Source: Lysinibacillus_B sp036662795 (GTDB lineage Bacteria; Bacillota; Bacilli; Bacillales_A; Planococcaceae). From it: a stretch of 5,249 nt of DNA. The stretch covers positions 1 to 5,249 of the forward strand of contig NZ_JBAFWZ010000054.1 of NCBI RefSeq assembly GCF_036662795.1, written 5' to 3'. Under the pieces are notes generated by a model. That model was not told the DNA's origin and did no database searches. It saw only the letters and a program-made list of their open reading frames with translations. Below are positions 1 to 5,169 of the stretch, one piece after another. Positions within the stretch are counted from its first letter, which is position 1. Each line of letters starts with the position of its first letter. The translations under genes were made by a program, and so were the position numbers.

Positions 1-2
1 CA

Positions 3-1049
3 CGAAATGTTCTTGATCCAGATAACATCAAGGCAGTTATGGCTAAAACTTACGACGACTTCATGCTTGCCTATAACTCTATAGATAATATGAAGGTTCC
101 AAAACCTACCAAGGATATGTCCTTTAGAGAGAGAATGCTGTATACGGGAATGGATCTAGGTTTATGGATTACTCAACACCAGAAAGGTAAGTTTGATGCA
201 AGGATAAATGTATCGAAAAATACTATTGGTGAAATAAAAGAACTAGTTACCAATCCTTTAGGGGTACCAAAAAACCTGTGGTATGCTTTTACCCACCCAA
301 AAGAAACAGCAAATTCGATAGGAAATTCAATGAAGGATTTTTATGATTCTTATGAGCGAGATGTGCTCAATGGAAATGCCTATTCGAAATCATACTGGAA
401 AATGAATGCAGTAGGAACCATAGGTATTGCTTTGATTGGTTCAAAAGGTGTCGGTTCACTTACAAAAGTAGGGAAACTTCCTGGGAAGACGAATAAGGGT
501 AAAGGTAAGGCTAATGTATATTCTGTTGAGGATTTTTTAGATGAAATGAATAGCTTGCCACATGCGAAATTATCAAAAGAAGTTACGGATGGGATAATTA
601 GTACACCAAAAGGTAACAGACCTCTTCCCCAAGTGTATATGTCAAAGAAAGAAATATTATCGCATCTTGCTTTATTTGATGAAGGAGTTGTCAAAATTCA
701 AAGCAGAGAATCATACGAGCAAGCAACCAAACTGTATGGTAGTAATATAGGAGATCCTAAAACAGGTACATTTGTCCTTCCTAAAAACGTTGTGGATAAA
801 GCTGTTGAAGCTTCAAACGGGGATCCAAGAGTTCTAGAAGAGTTATTGGGATTGGAGAAAGGTTATTTAGGAGAAAAACCTATAATGTTAAAGGTTATTG
901 AAGTTGAAAATATTAGAGTACCATCTGGCAACGAAACAGGAGCTTGGCAAGGTTTTTGGGAACCGGGAGGTTATACACAAGGTGGAATTCCAGAAGCAGT
1001 CATAGATCAGATAAAATCTAATAATTATACAGTTTCAGATATATATTAA
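3..1049 (+). CDS. LXG-type polymorphic toxin, C-terminal part (5' truncated by window edge)
   Basis: This is the C-terminal portion of a probable type VII-secreted (LXG-like) polymorphic toxin. The frame has no stop between base 3 and the Met at 39, and no convincing ribosome site precedes that Met (only a weak AAGG), so I read the gene as entering from outside the window. The delivery domain is therefore not visible. Counting from the Met at 39, residues 60-125 (pattern NPLGVPKNLWYAFTHPKET, then YERDVLNGNAYSKS) resemble the helical linker of Bacillus LXG effectors. A short Gly/Ala-rich hydrophobic stretch follows at 124-145, then a basic Gly/Lys hinge at 146-160. The toxin domain proper should be 160-336. 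It shows GDPKTGTFVLP (238-248), LLGLEKGYLG (269-278), VPSGNETGA (294-302) and PGGYTQGGIPEAV (309-321). I do not recognise its fold with certainty. The motif order is loosely reminiscent of ADP-ribosyltransferase/TNT-like toxin ends, but that is only a guess. The adjacent small acidic gene supports the toxin reading. Confidence 0.78.
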   Translation, partial: RNVLDPDNIKAVMAKTYDDFMLAYNSIDNMKVPKPTKDMSFRERMLYTGMDLGLWITQHQKGKFDARINVSKNTIGEIKELVTNPLGVPKNLWYAFTHPKETANSIGNSMKDFYDSYERDVLNGNAYSKSYWKMNAVGTIGIALIGSKGVGSLTKVGKLPGKTNKGKGKANVYSVEDFLDEMNSLPHAKLSKEVTDGIISTPKGNRPLPQVYMSKKEILSHLALFDEGVVKIQSRESYEQATKLYGSNIGDPKTGTFVLPKNVVDKAVEASNGDPRVLEELLGLEKGYLGEKPIMLKVIEVENIRVPSGNETGAWQGFWEPGGYTQGGIPEAVIDQIKSNNYTVSDIY

Positions 1050-1055
1050 ACCAAT

Positions 1056-1061
1056 GGAGGT
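1056..1061 (+). promoter_or_regulatory. Ribosome binding site of the immunity gene
   Basis: GGAGGT lies 7 bases before the ATG at 1069. It overlaps the alternative ATG at 1054, so it cannot serve that one. This selects 1069 as the start. Confidence 0.8.
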
Positions 1062-1068
1062 AGAAAGA

Positions 1069-1419
1069 ATGGAAAAAATACATCGTGGAGATGGCTTTGC
1101 AATTATAGAGAAAGATGGGGAATATCAAATTTCTTGGGCGCAGGGACCATATAATGAGCCAGTTTTTTATCCTATTTCTAAACAAAATATGGACAAAGCC
1201 TTTAAATCAAATCAAGACGCCCATGAAGTAATGATTTACGCAGAAACAGGGCATTGGCCTTCGGGTGTGGACGAAGAGGTAGAAATAAAAAAGGCTTTTG
1301 TACAAAAATTTCCAGAACTACTCTTAAAAGTTCCAGAAAACCAGGATTTATTTACGAAATCTGAACTGGATGAACTGTTGCCTTTAGCTAAGCAATCGCT
1401 TCAGGAATCAGATGATTAA
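1069..1419 (+). CDS. Probable immunity protein of the upstream polymorphic toxin
   Basis: A 116-residue soluble protein with no signal peptide or membrane segment, so it should stay in the cytoplasm. It has about 23 Asp/Glu against 12 Lys/Arg, the acidic bias usual for immunity proteins that cover a basic toxin surface. It starts 19 bases after the toxin stop and is almost certainly co-transcribed with it. The ATG at 1054 is in frame but has no ribosome site, while the ATG at 1069 has GGAGGT at ideal spacing. The N-terminal half (GDGFAIIEKDGEYQISW, then PISKQNMDKAF) looks like beta strands followed by a helix, as in small Imm folds. The C-terminal part (82-116) is helical and acidic. I cannot assign a named Imm family. 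The function rests on position, size and charge: it is expected to bind and neutralise the C-terminal toxin domain in the producing cell. Confidence 0.72.
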   Translation: MEKIHRGDGFAIIEKDGEYQISWAQGPYNEPVFYPISKQNMDKAFKSNQDAHEVMIYAETGHWPSGVDEEVEIKKAFVQKFPELLLKVPENQDLFTKSELDELLPLAKQSLQESDD

Positions 1420-1515
1420 CTTATAGACTAAAAGCAAAATTTGAAATTTCCCTTTGGTTAGTGGATAGGCCACACTTAGTTGGACATTTTTTATAGAGGA
1501 TAAGGAGCAATGTGC

Positions 1516-1677
1516 ATGATAGCCTCGTTTGGCTGGCTTCTTGGCGTATCGAATTATGTTCATAGAGGAGGCTCCATATCAAGCAATTTATGCGCCACTT
1601 ATGCTTTAAGAGAGCCATCTAACCACCTTAAAAAGTTGTTAAATCTGTTGCCATTCCAAAGTAACTATAACTATTAA
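1516..1677 (+). CDS. Possible small protein (53 aa), unsupported by homology
   Basis: An ATG at 1516 follows AAGGAG (1502-1507) with an 8-base spacer, a textbook ribosome site, and the frame runs to a TAA at 1675-1677. The protein would begin MIASFGWLLGVSNY and end in an Asn/Tyr-rich tail. The first 11 or so residues are hydrophobic, but there is no clear transmembrane helix. I recognise no family. Against it being real: the block differs in base composition from its surroundings, no promoter is evident, and a minus-strand frame is also open over most of it. It could equally be a remnant of a larger element or chance. Confidence 0.25.
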   Translation: MIASFGWLLGVSNYVHRGGSISSNLCATYALREPSNHLKKLLNLLPFQSNYNY

Positions 1678-1738
1678 GAAAGTCACATAATTAGATCATA
1701 AAGAAATCGATTAAGGGTACGGGTAATAAGATAGATTC

Positions 1739-1747
1739 TGATACAAT
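1739..1747 (+). promoter_or_regulatory. Candidate extended -10 promoter
   Basis: TGATACAAT fits the extended -10 pattern TGnTAtAAT (5 of 6 in the hexamer). No good -35 box lies 17 bases upstream. Transcription would start near 1754-1756 and run straight into the hairpin at 1764, giving a short transcript of roughly 65 bases if terminated there. AT-rich sequence produces such matches by chance. Confidence 0.28.
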
Positions 1748-1763
1748 ATAAAATATATTAGAG

Positions 1764-1818
1764 ATATAGAGGGAGTACAGCATTACAACATTAGGTTAAT
1801 TCCCTACTATATTTTTTT
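1764..1818 (+). terminator. Rho-independent terminator-like hairpin with long loop
   Basis: ATATAG+AGGGA (1764-1774) pairs with TCCCT+CTATAT (1801-1805 and 1807-1812), with a single bulged A at 1806. G1775-T1800 and T1776-A1799 can extend the stem. The loop is about 24-26 bases, long for a classical terminator. Seven T follow directly (1812-1818). It could end the toxin-immunity transcript or a small RNA started at about 1755. Confidence 0.5.
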
Positions 1819-1841
1819 ACAGTTTGTAAGATATAAATATT

Positions 1842-1877
1842 AGAGAGCATATCAATTAATACGATATACTCTTTTTT
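1842..1877 (+). terminator. Second Rho-independent terminator-like hairpin
   Basis: AGAGCATATC (1844-1853) pairs with GATATACTCT (1863-1872), with one mismatch (C1848/A1868) and a 9-base loop. It is followed by a run of six T (1872-1877). The stem is AT-rich and therefore of modest strength. It lies 23 bases after the first hairpin, so the two may act as a tandem terminator insulating the downstream operon. Confidence 0.5.
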
Positions 1878-1955
1878 ATTTACTAAGATACATGATCAAC
1901 TATTACTAGAATAAAGTTGGATTTTAGCTTTAAATGATGGGTTTAATACAAGGAA

Positions 1956-1984
1956 TTGTATTGTTTAAAAAAGATATATAAAAT
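1956..1984 (+). promoter_or_regulatory. Candidate sigma-A promoter of the three-gene operon
   Basis: TTGTAT (1956-1961) and TAAAAT (1979-1984) are separated by 17 bases, about 65 bases before the ATG at 2050. The -10 matches the consensus at 5 of 6 positions, the -35 only at 3 of 6. It is the best-placed pair after the tandem hairpins. Other AT-rich alternatives such as TATAAA at 1977 exist. Confidence 0.38.
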
Positions 1985-2036
1985 AAATAAGATAACGAGT
2001 AGAAGAGCTTCTAAATGTAAAATTTTCTAAGAAAAT

Positions 2037-2042
2037 AAGGTG
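2037..2042 (+). promoter_or_regulatory. Ribosome binding site of the sce7726-family gene
   Basis: AAGGTG lies 7 bases before the ATG at 2050 and supports that start. Confidence 0.7.
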
Positions 2043-2049
2043 TATTAAG

Positions 2050-2859
2050 ATGGAAAGTAATAAATCAATAAATATATTTTCTAAAAGGTATCTGGAAAGT
2101 ATTCTGAAAAAGAAGAAAGACTCCGGGGGGGGGAGCTATCTTGGGGGAATTATAGAAGAATATAAATATTACTATAAATTCTTTGAAAAGGAATACCGTA
2201 ATGAATATTTTTATAAAAATACACTGTTTAATAAAATTGTTCTAGGTAAACATAGCATCAATACAACATATGCTTTAAATGAGGTAGTGATAAACAAATC
2301 TAAAGCAGATATGATAATTGTTAATAGAAATTCCCCAATTGTATATGAAATAAAGACTGAATTGGATAATTTTGATAAACTAGAACATCAAATTAAGGAT
2401 TACTATAAAATATCTAAATTAGTATATGTTGTGACAGCAGAAAATACTTTTTATCCATTGTATAGGATACTTAAAGGAAGCAACGTAGGGATTTATGTTT
2501 TAACTAGAAGAAATACTTTAAGCTTAAAAAAGAAAGCGGTGGAAAATACTTATCTTGAACATAAAGCACTTTTTAAATTGCTAAGAAAGAATGAATATGA
2601 GAAAATAATAATGGGTTGTTTTGGTAAAATACCTAAAGTTAGGGATTTCGAATACTACACAGCTTGTTTCGAATTATTTGAACAGATTGAGATTAATGAA
2701 GCATACACTAAAGTATATAAAGAATTGGAAAAACGGGATACTGTATATGAGAAAAAGTATCTTAGCATGATTCCGTATGAGTTAAGATGGTTGGTTTATA
2801 CAAGCAAATTCAATGAGGCAAGTTATGAAGAATTGATTGATATTTTCTATAATGAATGA
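2050..2859 (+). CDS. sce7726 family protein, PD-(D/E)XK nuclease-like
   Basis: A 269-residue cytosolic protein that I recognise as sce7726 family, named after a Sorangium cellulosum locus. The middle of the protein carries a PD-(D/E)XK nuclease-type core: E78 in ALNEVVI, D87 in SKADMIIV, then E100-I-K102 in VYEIKTELD, and Q114 in EHQIKDYY as a candidate motif IV. The spacing D87-x12-E-x-K and the strand-strand-helix context fit this fold. The preceding NEYFYKNTLFNKIVLGKHS (51-69) is also typical of the family. If active, it would cut nucleic acid in a metal-dependent way; the substrate is unknown. The C-terminal half (165-269) is helical and charged, without recognised motifs. It is the first gene of a tight operon with the sce7725-family and RES genes. 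The oddity is a run of nine G encoding Gly26-28 in an otherwise very AT-rich gene; see the repeat entry. Confidence 0.88.
   Translation: MESNKSINIFSKRYLESILKKKKDSGGGSYLGGIIEEYKYYYKFFEKEYRNEYFYKNTLFNKIVLGKHSINTTYALNEVVINKSKADMIIVNRNSPIVYEIKTELDNFDKLEHQIKDYYKISKLVYVVTAENTFYPLYRILKGSNVGIYVLTRRNTLSLKKKAVENTYLEHKALFKLLRKNEYEKIIMGCFGKIPKVRDFEYYTACFELFEQIEINEAYTKVYKELEKRDTVYEKKYLSMIPYELRWLVYTSKFNEASYEELIDIFYNE
2125..2133 (+). repeat. Homopolymeric G9 tract inside the sce7726-family gene
   Basis: Nine consecutive G encode Gly26-Gly28. With nine G the frame is open. Ten G would bring a TAA after about ten more codons, and eight G a TAG after about seven. The next in-frame Met is residue 88, inside the nuclease core, so reinitiation would not rescue the protein. 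This is the layout of a slipped-strand contingency tract. It is also a place where sequencing errors occur. Confidence 0.85.
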
Positions 2860-2863
2860 GGTG
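2858..2863 (+). promoter_or_regulatory. Ribosome binding site deciding the sce7725-family start
   Basis: GAGGTG sits over the stop codon of the previous gene, 7 bases before the ATG at 2871. It lies downstream of the alternative ATG at 2856, so it can only serve 2871. Confidence 0.75.
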
Positions 2864-2870
2864 TACTTAT

Positions 2871-3827
2871 ATGTATTTCCCGTATTTGAGAGGTAGACAA
2901 TTTGATTTAATTGCTATTAGAGAATTATTAGAGAAGGAATTAATCAGTAAAGAAATTGTGCCGATTATCGAACCGGTTAAGTTATCTTCTACACTTATAT
3001 CAACTCTGAATTTATTTATTGAAAAAGAGAGAGAAGTTTTAGTTATACAGAATCCATGTGTAGGTAATTTCTCCGATGAACTAGAAGGCCACGACTTATA
3101 TGAAAATTATATAGAAATTTTGAAAAGTGAATTTATTATAGTAACACATTATTTTGATGTTTCTTCTATAGGTGTATTATCAGAAATTGCTTCTGGTCTT
3201 GGAAAAAGTATTAGCGATTTAGCAATAATTCACAAGGATATTTCTCTATTACCTGAGTATAAAAGCATTTATTCTCATAAAGAACCTAAATATAATATAG
3301 TTCCTGAAGAACAATCTTTTAGAAGAAGGTTGCGAGAGAAAAACCTTGTTTGTTTAAAAGATGAATTTATTAAGCAAAAAAGAAATACAGATTATTCTCT
3401 AAATGTTGATGAGTTTTTTTCAGAGGAACATTTACATTTTAATCGAGAAGGATTAGTAGGCTTTTCTGATTACTCAGTGGTTGGGAATGATTATAGTGAA
3501 GGCGGTTTTGCACCGTATGCCATTGCCTTACATATTGTTTACTTTTCTTATGATGCAGAGAATGAAAGCGATGTATTAAGGATAAGACATTTTGTTTCAG
3601 ATTCTAATGATGATATCCGAGATCCAGCTCTAAAATGTTCAGAGGCACTTAGTAAATTAGCTTCTTGGATTACTGATATTAAACCAAAGAAAGTTAATAC
3701 ATACGCCATTGAGCAATTGTTAGAACATCATAAAAAAGGTTCTTACCCAGGATTACCATCCTTAAAAAAACTTTCATTAATGCATCATATTGAATTAGTG
3801 GATGCTTTTCTGAAAGGTAAAATATAA
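2871..3827 (+). CDS. sce7725 family protein
   Basis: A 318-residue cytosolic protein that I recognise as sce7725 family, the usual partner of sce7726 proteins. The start at 2871 gives the family's typical opening MYFPYLRGRQFDL and has GAGGTG at 7 bases. The in-frame ATG at 2856, overlapping the upstream stop as ATGA, would add five residues and lacks a ribosome site. Visible motifs are YLRGRQFDLIAIREL (5-19), VPIIEPV (30-36), IQNPCVG (59-65), LVGFSDYSVVG (195-205), GGFAPYAIALHIVY (211-224) and PGLPSLKKLSLMHHIELV (293-310). The N-terminal pattern, PxLRG then PIIEP, resembles phage T4-like 'beta' family proteins. A TIM-barrel-like fold is possible, but I infer this only from the pattern. No catalytic set is known to me. 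The gene begins 11 bases after the sce7726-family stop and ends 2 bases before the RES gene, so all three are probably translated together. A sensor or regulatory role in the module is inference. Confidence 0.87.
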   Translation: MYFPYLRGRQFDLIAIRELLEKELISKEIVPIIEPVKLSSTLISTLNLFIEKEREVLVIQNPCVGNFSDELEGHDLYENYIEILKSEFIIVTHYFDVSSIGVLSEIASGLGKSISDLAIIHKDISLLPEYKSIYSHKEPKYNIVPEEQSFRRRLREKNLVCLKDEFIKQKRNTDYSLNVDEFFSEEHLHFNREGLVGFSDYSVVGNDYSEGGFAPYAIALHIVYFSYDAENESDVLRIRHFVSDSNDDIRDPALKCSEALSKLASWITDIKPKKVNTYAIEQLLEHHKKGSYPGLPSLKKLSLMHHIELVDAFLKGKI

Positions 3828-3829
3828 AA

Positions 3830-4903
3830 ATGAACTGCTGTGAGAAATGTTTCAAAGATATTGAGTTGGTGGCTTTTATAAGAGGTAAACAAAATCGAGG
3901 TAATTGTGATATTTGTTTCAGTAGCAATGTATATATTTACAATATGGAAACCGATGAAGAACTTGATGCAATGATTGATGATTTTTTAAGTATATATCAA
4001 TGTAAATCTGCATTGCCAGAAGATTTTCCTCTATCAATGTTGTGCCTATTAAAAGATGAATTAGTGCATAATTGGAATATGTTTAATTTGGATGCAATGC
4101 AGGTATATAATTTGTTATCTGTTTTGTTAGAAAAACAGTTCCCTTCGAAACTAAAATTGTTAAATGAGCCTGTTGGAATACTCCAGTTAGGTGATAATGC
4201 CTTTGTTGAAAGGAACAGCATTTTAAAAGGTTATAGATGGGAAGAATTTGTGGAATATCTTAAACACAGTAATAGATTTCATTCTACTCATATTAATTAT
4301 GATGTGTTGGATGAATTTTTGAAAGGTCTGATAGTGAAAATACCTAAAGGTACTAAATTATATCGGGCAAGGATTTCAAATGAAGAAGAGCTTTCTATTG
4401 ATAATATGGGCGCACCACCAAAAGAAAGAGCTACAGCTGGAAGAGCAAATTCTGAAGGTATAAGGCATTTGTATCTTGCAACACATGTTGAAACCGCAAT
4501 AAAAGAAATAAGGCCTGGTGAACAGGATAGAATATTTATAGGCGAATTTAATGTGGAAGAGGATTTAGTAATTATTGATTTAAGAAGCTTGGAAAGCATT
4601 AGTATTTTCCAAGGGTTTAATAAATTAAGATATGCATTAAATTTATTGAATATTAAAAAGATTAGCAACGAGATATCTAAACCTGTCCGAAGAACTGATA
4701 GCAAACTAGATTATTTACCTACACAATATATTGTTGATTATATAAAAAGTAAGACAGTAGAAGAAGAATTCGAGAATTGTGTGGGTATCGGATTTAAAAG
4801 TACTATTTGTAATACAGGTCATAACGTTATGGTTTTTAATCCAGAAATATTAAGATGCACCATTTTAAATGAAAAGGTAATTACTTCAGTAACATATAGT
4901 TAA
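3830..4903 (+). CDS. HEPN/RES N-terminal region fused to a RES-domain toxin
   Basis: A 357-residue protein. Residues 1-30 form a Cys-rich zinc-ribbon-like knuckle, C4-x2-C7 and C26-x2-C29, with an additional C3. Residues about 40-165 are helical and match the HEPN/RES N-terminal domain type. The canonical HEPN RNase motif RX4-6H is not evident: the nearest His, H80 in DELVHNW, has no Arg at the right distance. The RES domain covers about 165-345. It shows LYRAR with R179/R181, GAPP (194-197), GRAN (204-207), GIRHLYLA (210-217), then ETAIKEIRP containing E221/E226, YLPTQYI (295-301), and GIGFKST with S324 followed by VMVFNP. The Arg-Glu-Ser set that names the family is thus present. Characterised RES toxins (MbcT, Xre-RES pairs) degrade NAD+, and ParT is a related ADP-ribosyltransferase. 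No Xre-type antitoxin gene lies next to it, so control probably comes from the two upstream partners or the N-terminal region. AAAGGT lies 11 bases before the ATG, a rather long spacer, and coupling to the previous gene is likely. Confidence 0.87.
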   Translation: MNCCEKCFKDIELVAFIRGKQNRGNCDICFSSNVYIYNMETDEELDAMIDDFLSIYQCKSALPEDFPLSMLCLLKDELVHNWNMFNLDAMQVYNLLSVLLEKQFPSKLKLLNEPVGILQLGDNAFVERNSILKGYRWEEFVEYLKHSNRFHSTHINYDVLDEFLKGLIVKIPKGTKLYRARISNEEELSIDNMGAPPKERATAGRANSEGIRHLYLATHVETAIKEIRPGEQDRIFIGEFNVEEDLVIIDLRSLESISIFQGFNKLRYALNLLNIKKISNEISKPVRRTDSKLDYLPTQYIVDYIKSKTVEEEFENCVGIGFKSTICNTGHNVMVFNPEILRCTILNEKVITSVTYS

Positions 4904-4950
4904 GATATATATTAAACTATTAATCTCTTGTCTCCGTAAGCATTTTTAGT

Positions 4951-5026
4951 AAACCTTATTAATTCCTTTGTAAGAGCAATTTTCGACCCTCAAAAAAGCC
5001 CTTCAAACGTTGATATAATAAGGTTT
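4951..5026. repeat. 11-bp perfect inverted repeat
   Basis: AAACCTTATTA (4951-4961) is exactly repeated in reverse complement as TAATAAGGTTT (5016-5026), 54 bases apart. The wide spacing argues against a simple terminator. It may be a protein-binding pair, for example recombinase or excisionase arm sites next to the tmRNA-like fragment, or chance in AT-rich DNA. Confidence 0.4.
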
Positions 5027-5035
5027 GTCCTTTTT
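5004..5035 (+). terminator. Weak hairpin with T-tract, possible operon terminator
   Basis: CAAACGTT (5004-5011) pairs with AAGGTTTG (5020-5027) at 7 of 8 positions around an 8-base centre. TCC and five T (5031-5035) follow. It is the only plausible terminator for the three-gene operon. Two short inverted arms around an 8-base centre would also fit a tyrosine-recombinase core site, so its role is uncertain. Confidence 0.35.
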
Positions 5036-5047
5036 ATAGACTGAATA

Positions 5048-5060
5048 CCCGCCGTCTCCA
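5048..5060 (+). other. tmRNA (ssrA) 3'-end-like fragment, candidate attachment site
   Basis: CCCGCCGTCTCCA matches the end of the bacillary tmRNA acceptor arm, which reads TTCGACTCCCRCCGTCTCCA in this group as I recall it. The rest of the tmRNA is not present immediately upstream, so this is a fragment and not an ssrA gene. Islands and prophages commonly integrate at the ssrA 3' end and leave such a duplicated fragment at the far boundary. The fragment lies 11 bases beyond the end of the minus-strand recombinase remnant. The match is short, so confidence is moderate. Confidence 0.45.
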
Positions 5061-5070
5061 TACATAGTAA

Positions 5071-5169
5071 TCAAACGATTTCAAAAAGACCGAAACCCTT
5101 GATGTCTACCGTCTCTACACTATCTTTTTCTGTAACAGGATCGTAAACATTCATGACTGTTTGAAAACG
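5071..5169 (-). pseudogene. Decayed tyrosine recombinase (phage-type integrase), C-terminal end
   Basis: Read on the minus strand, the open stretch gives RFQTVMNVYDPVTEKD and continues to a TGA at 5071-5073. The pattern T-x-x-x-x-Y followed by a V-T-E-K tail is what follows the LGH motif in phage-type integrases, and the Tyr would be the nucleophile. Directly upstream in the same frame are HG and, further out, MLFMYFHVIK, interrupted by stops at 5170-5172 and 5179-5181. The copy is therefore broken and probably extends to about 5216 or beyond. The rest of the recombinase is not in the window. The identification rests on about 20 residues, so it is tentative. Its position beside the tmRNA-like fragment supports it. 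Confidence 0.4.

Larger units (their letters stand above)
1420..2049. other. Intergenic region between toxin/immunity pair and the nuclease-RES operon
   Basis: About 630 bases with no convincing gene. The first part holds a higher-GC block: bases 1501-1620 are about 44% GC, against about 28% for 1681-1800. This may be a remnant of different origin. It contains one possible small ORF (1516-1677), listed separately. A minus-strand ORF over 1421-1618 has no recognisable motif. From 1739 on the stretch looks regulatory: an extended -10 motif, two hairpins with T-tracts, then a promoter candidate before the gene at 2050. I see no tRNA, CRISPR or intact insertion sequence. Confidence 0.6.

Noticed and set aside
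39..41. Met at 39 as the true start of the toxin gene
   Set aside because: The frame is open upstream to the window edge, only a weak AAGG precedes the Met, and proteins of this type have a long N-terminal delivery region.
1054..1056. ATG at 1054 as start of the immunity gene
   Set aside because: It overlaps the GGAGGT that serves the ATG at 1069 and has no ribosome site of its own.
1470..1490. TGTCCA/TGGACA-like sequence resembling an IS3-family terminus
   Set aside because: Only one end-like motif is visible, with no matching partner, no target duplication and no transposase in the window.
1421..1618. Minus-strand ORF of 65 codons in the intergenic region
   Set aside because: No ribosome site with good spacing was seen, its composition is Cys/Leu/Ser-rich without a recognisable motif, and other frames of the same block are open too. 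I treat it as chance or relic.
2856..2858. ATG at 2856 (ATGA overlap) as start of the sce7725-family gene
   Set aside because: The ATG at 2871 has GAGGTG at 7 bases and gives the family's usual N-terminus. The extra five residues have no support.
4297..4704. Minus-strand ORF of 135 codons inside the RES gene
   Set aside because: It is a shadow of the clearly coding plus-strand RES domain and has no motif of its own.
4982..4991. TTCGACCCTC as a T-arm piece of a complete tmRNA gene
   Set aside because: It matches the tmRNA T-loop at about 8 of 10 bases but lies some 57 bases before the acceptor-like fragment. No tmRNA body or tag ORF is present.
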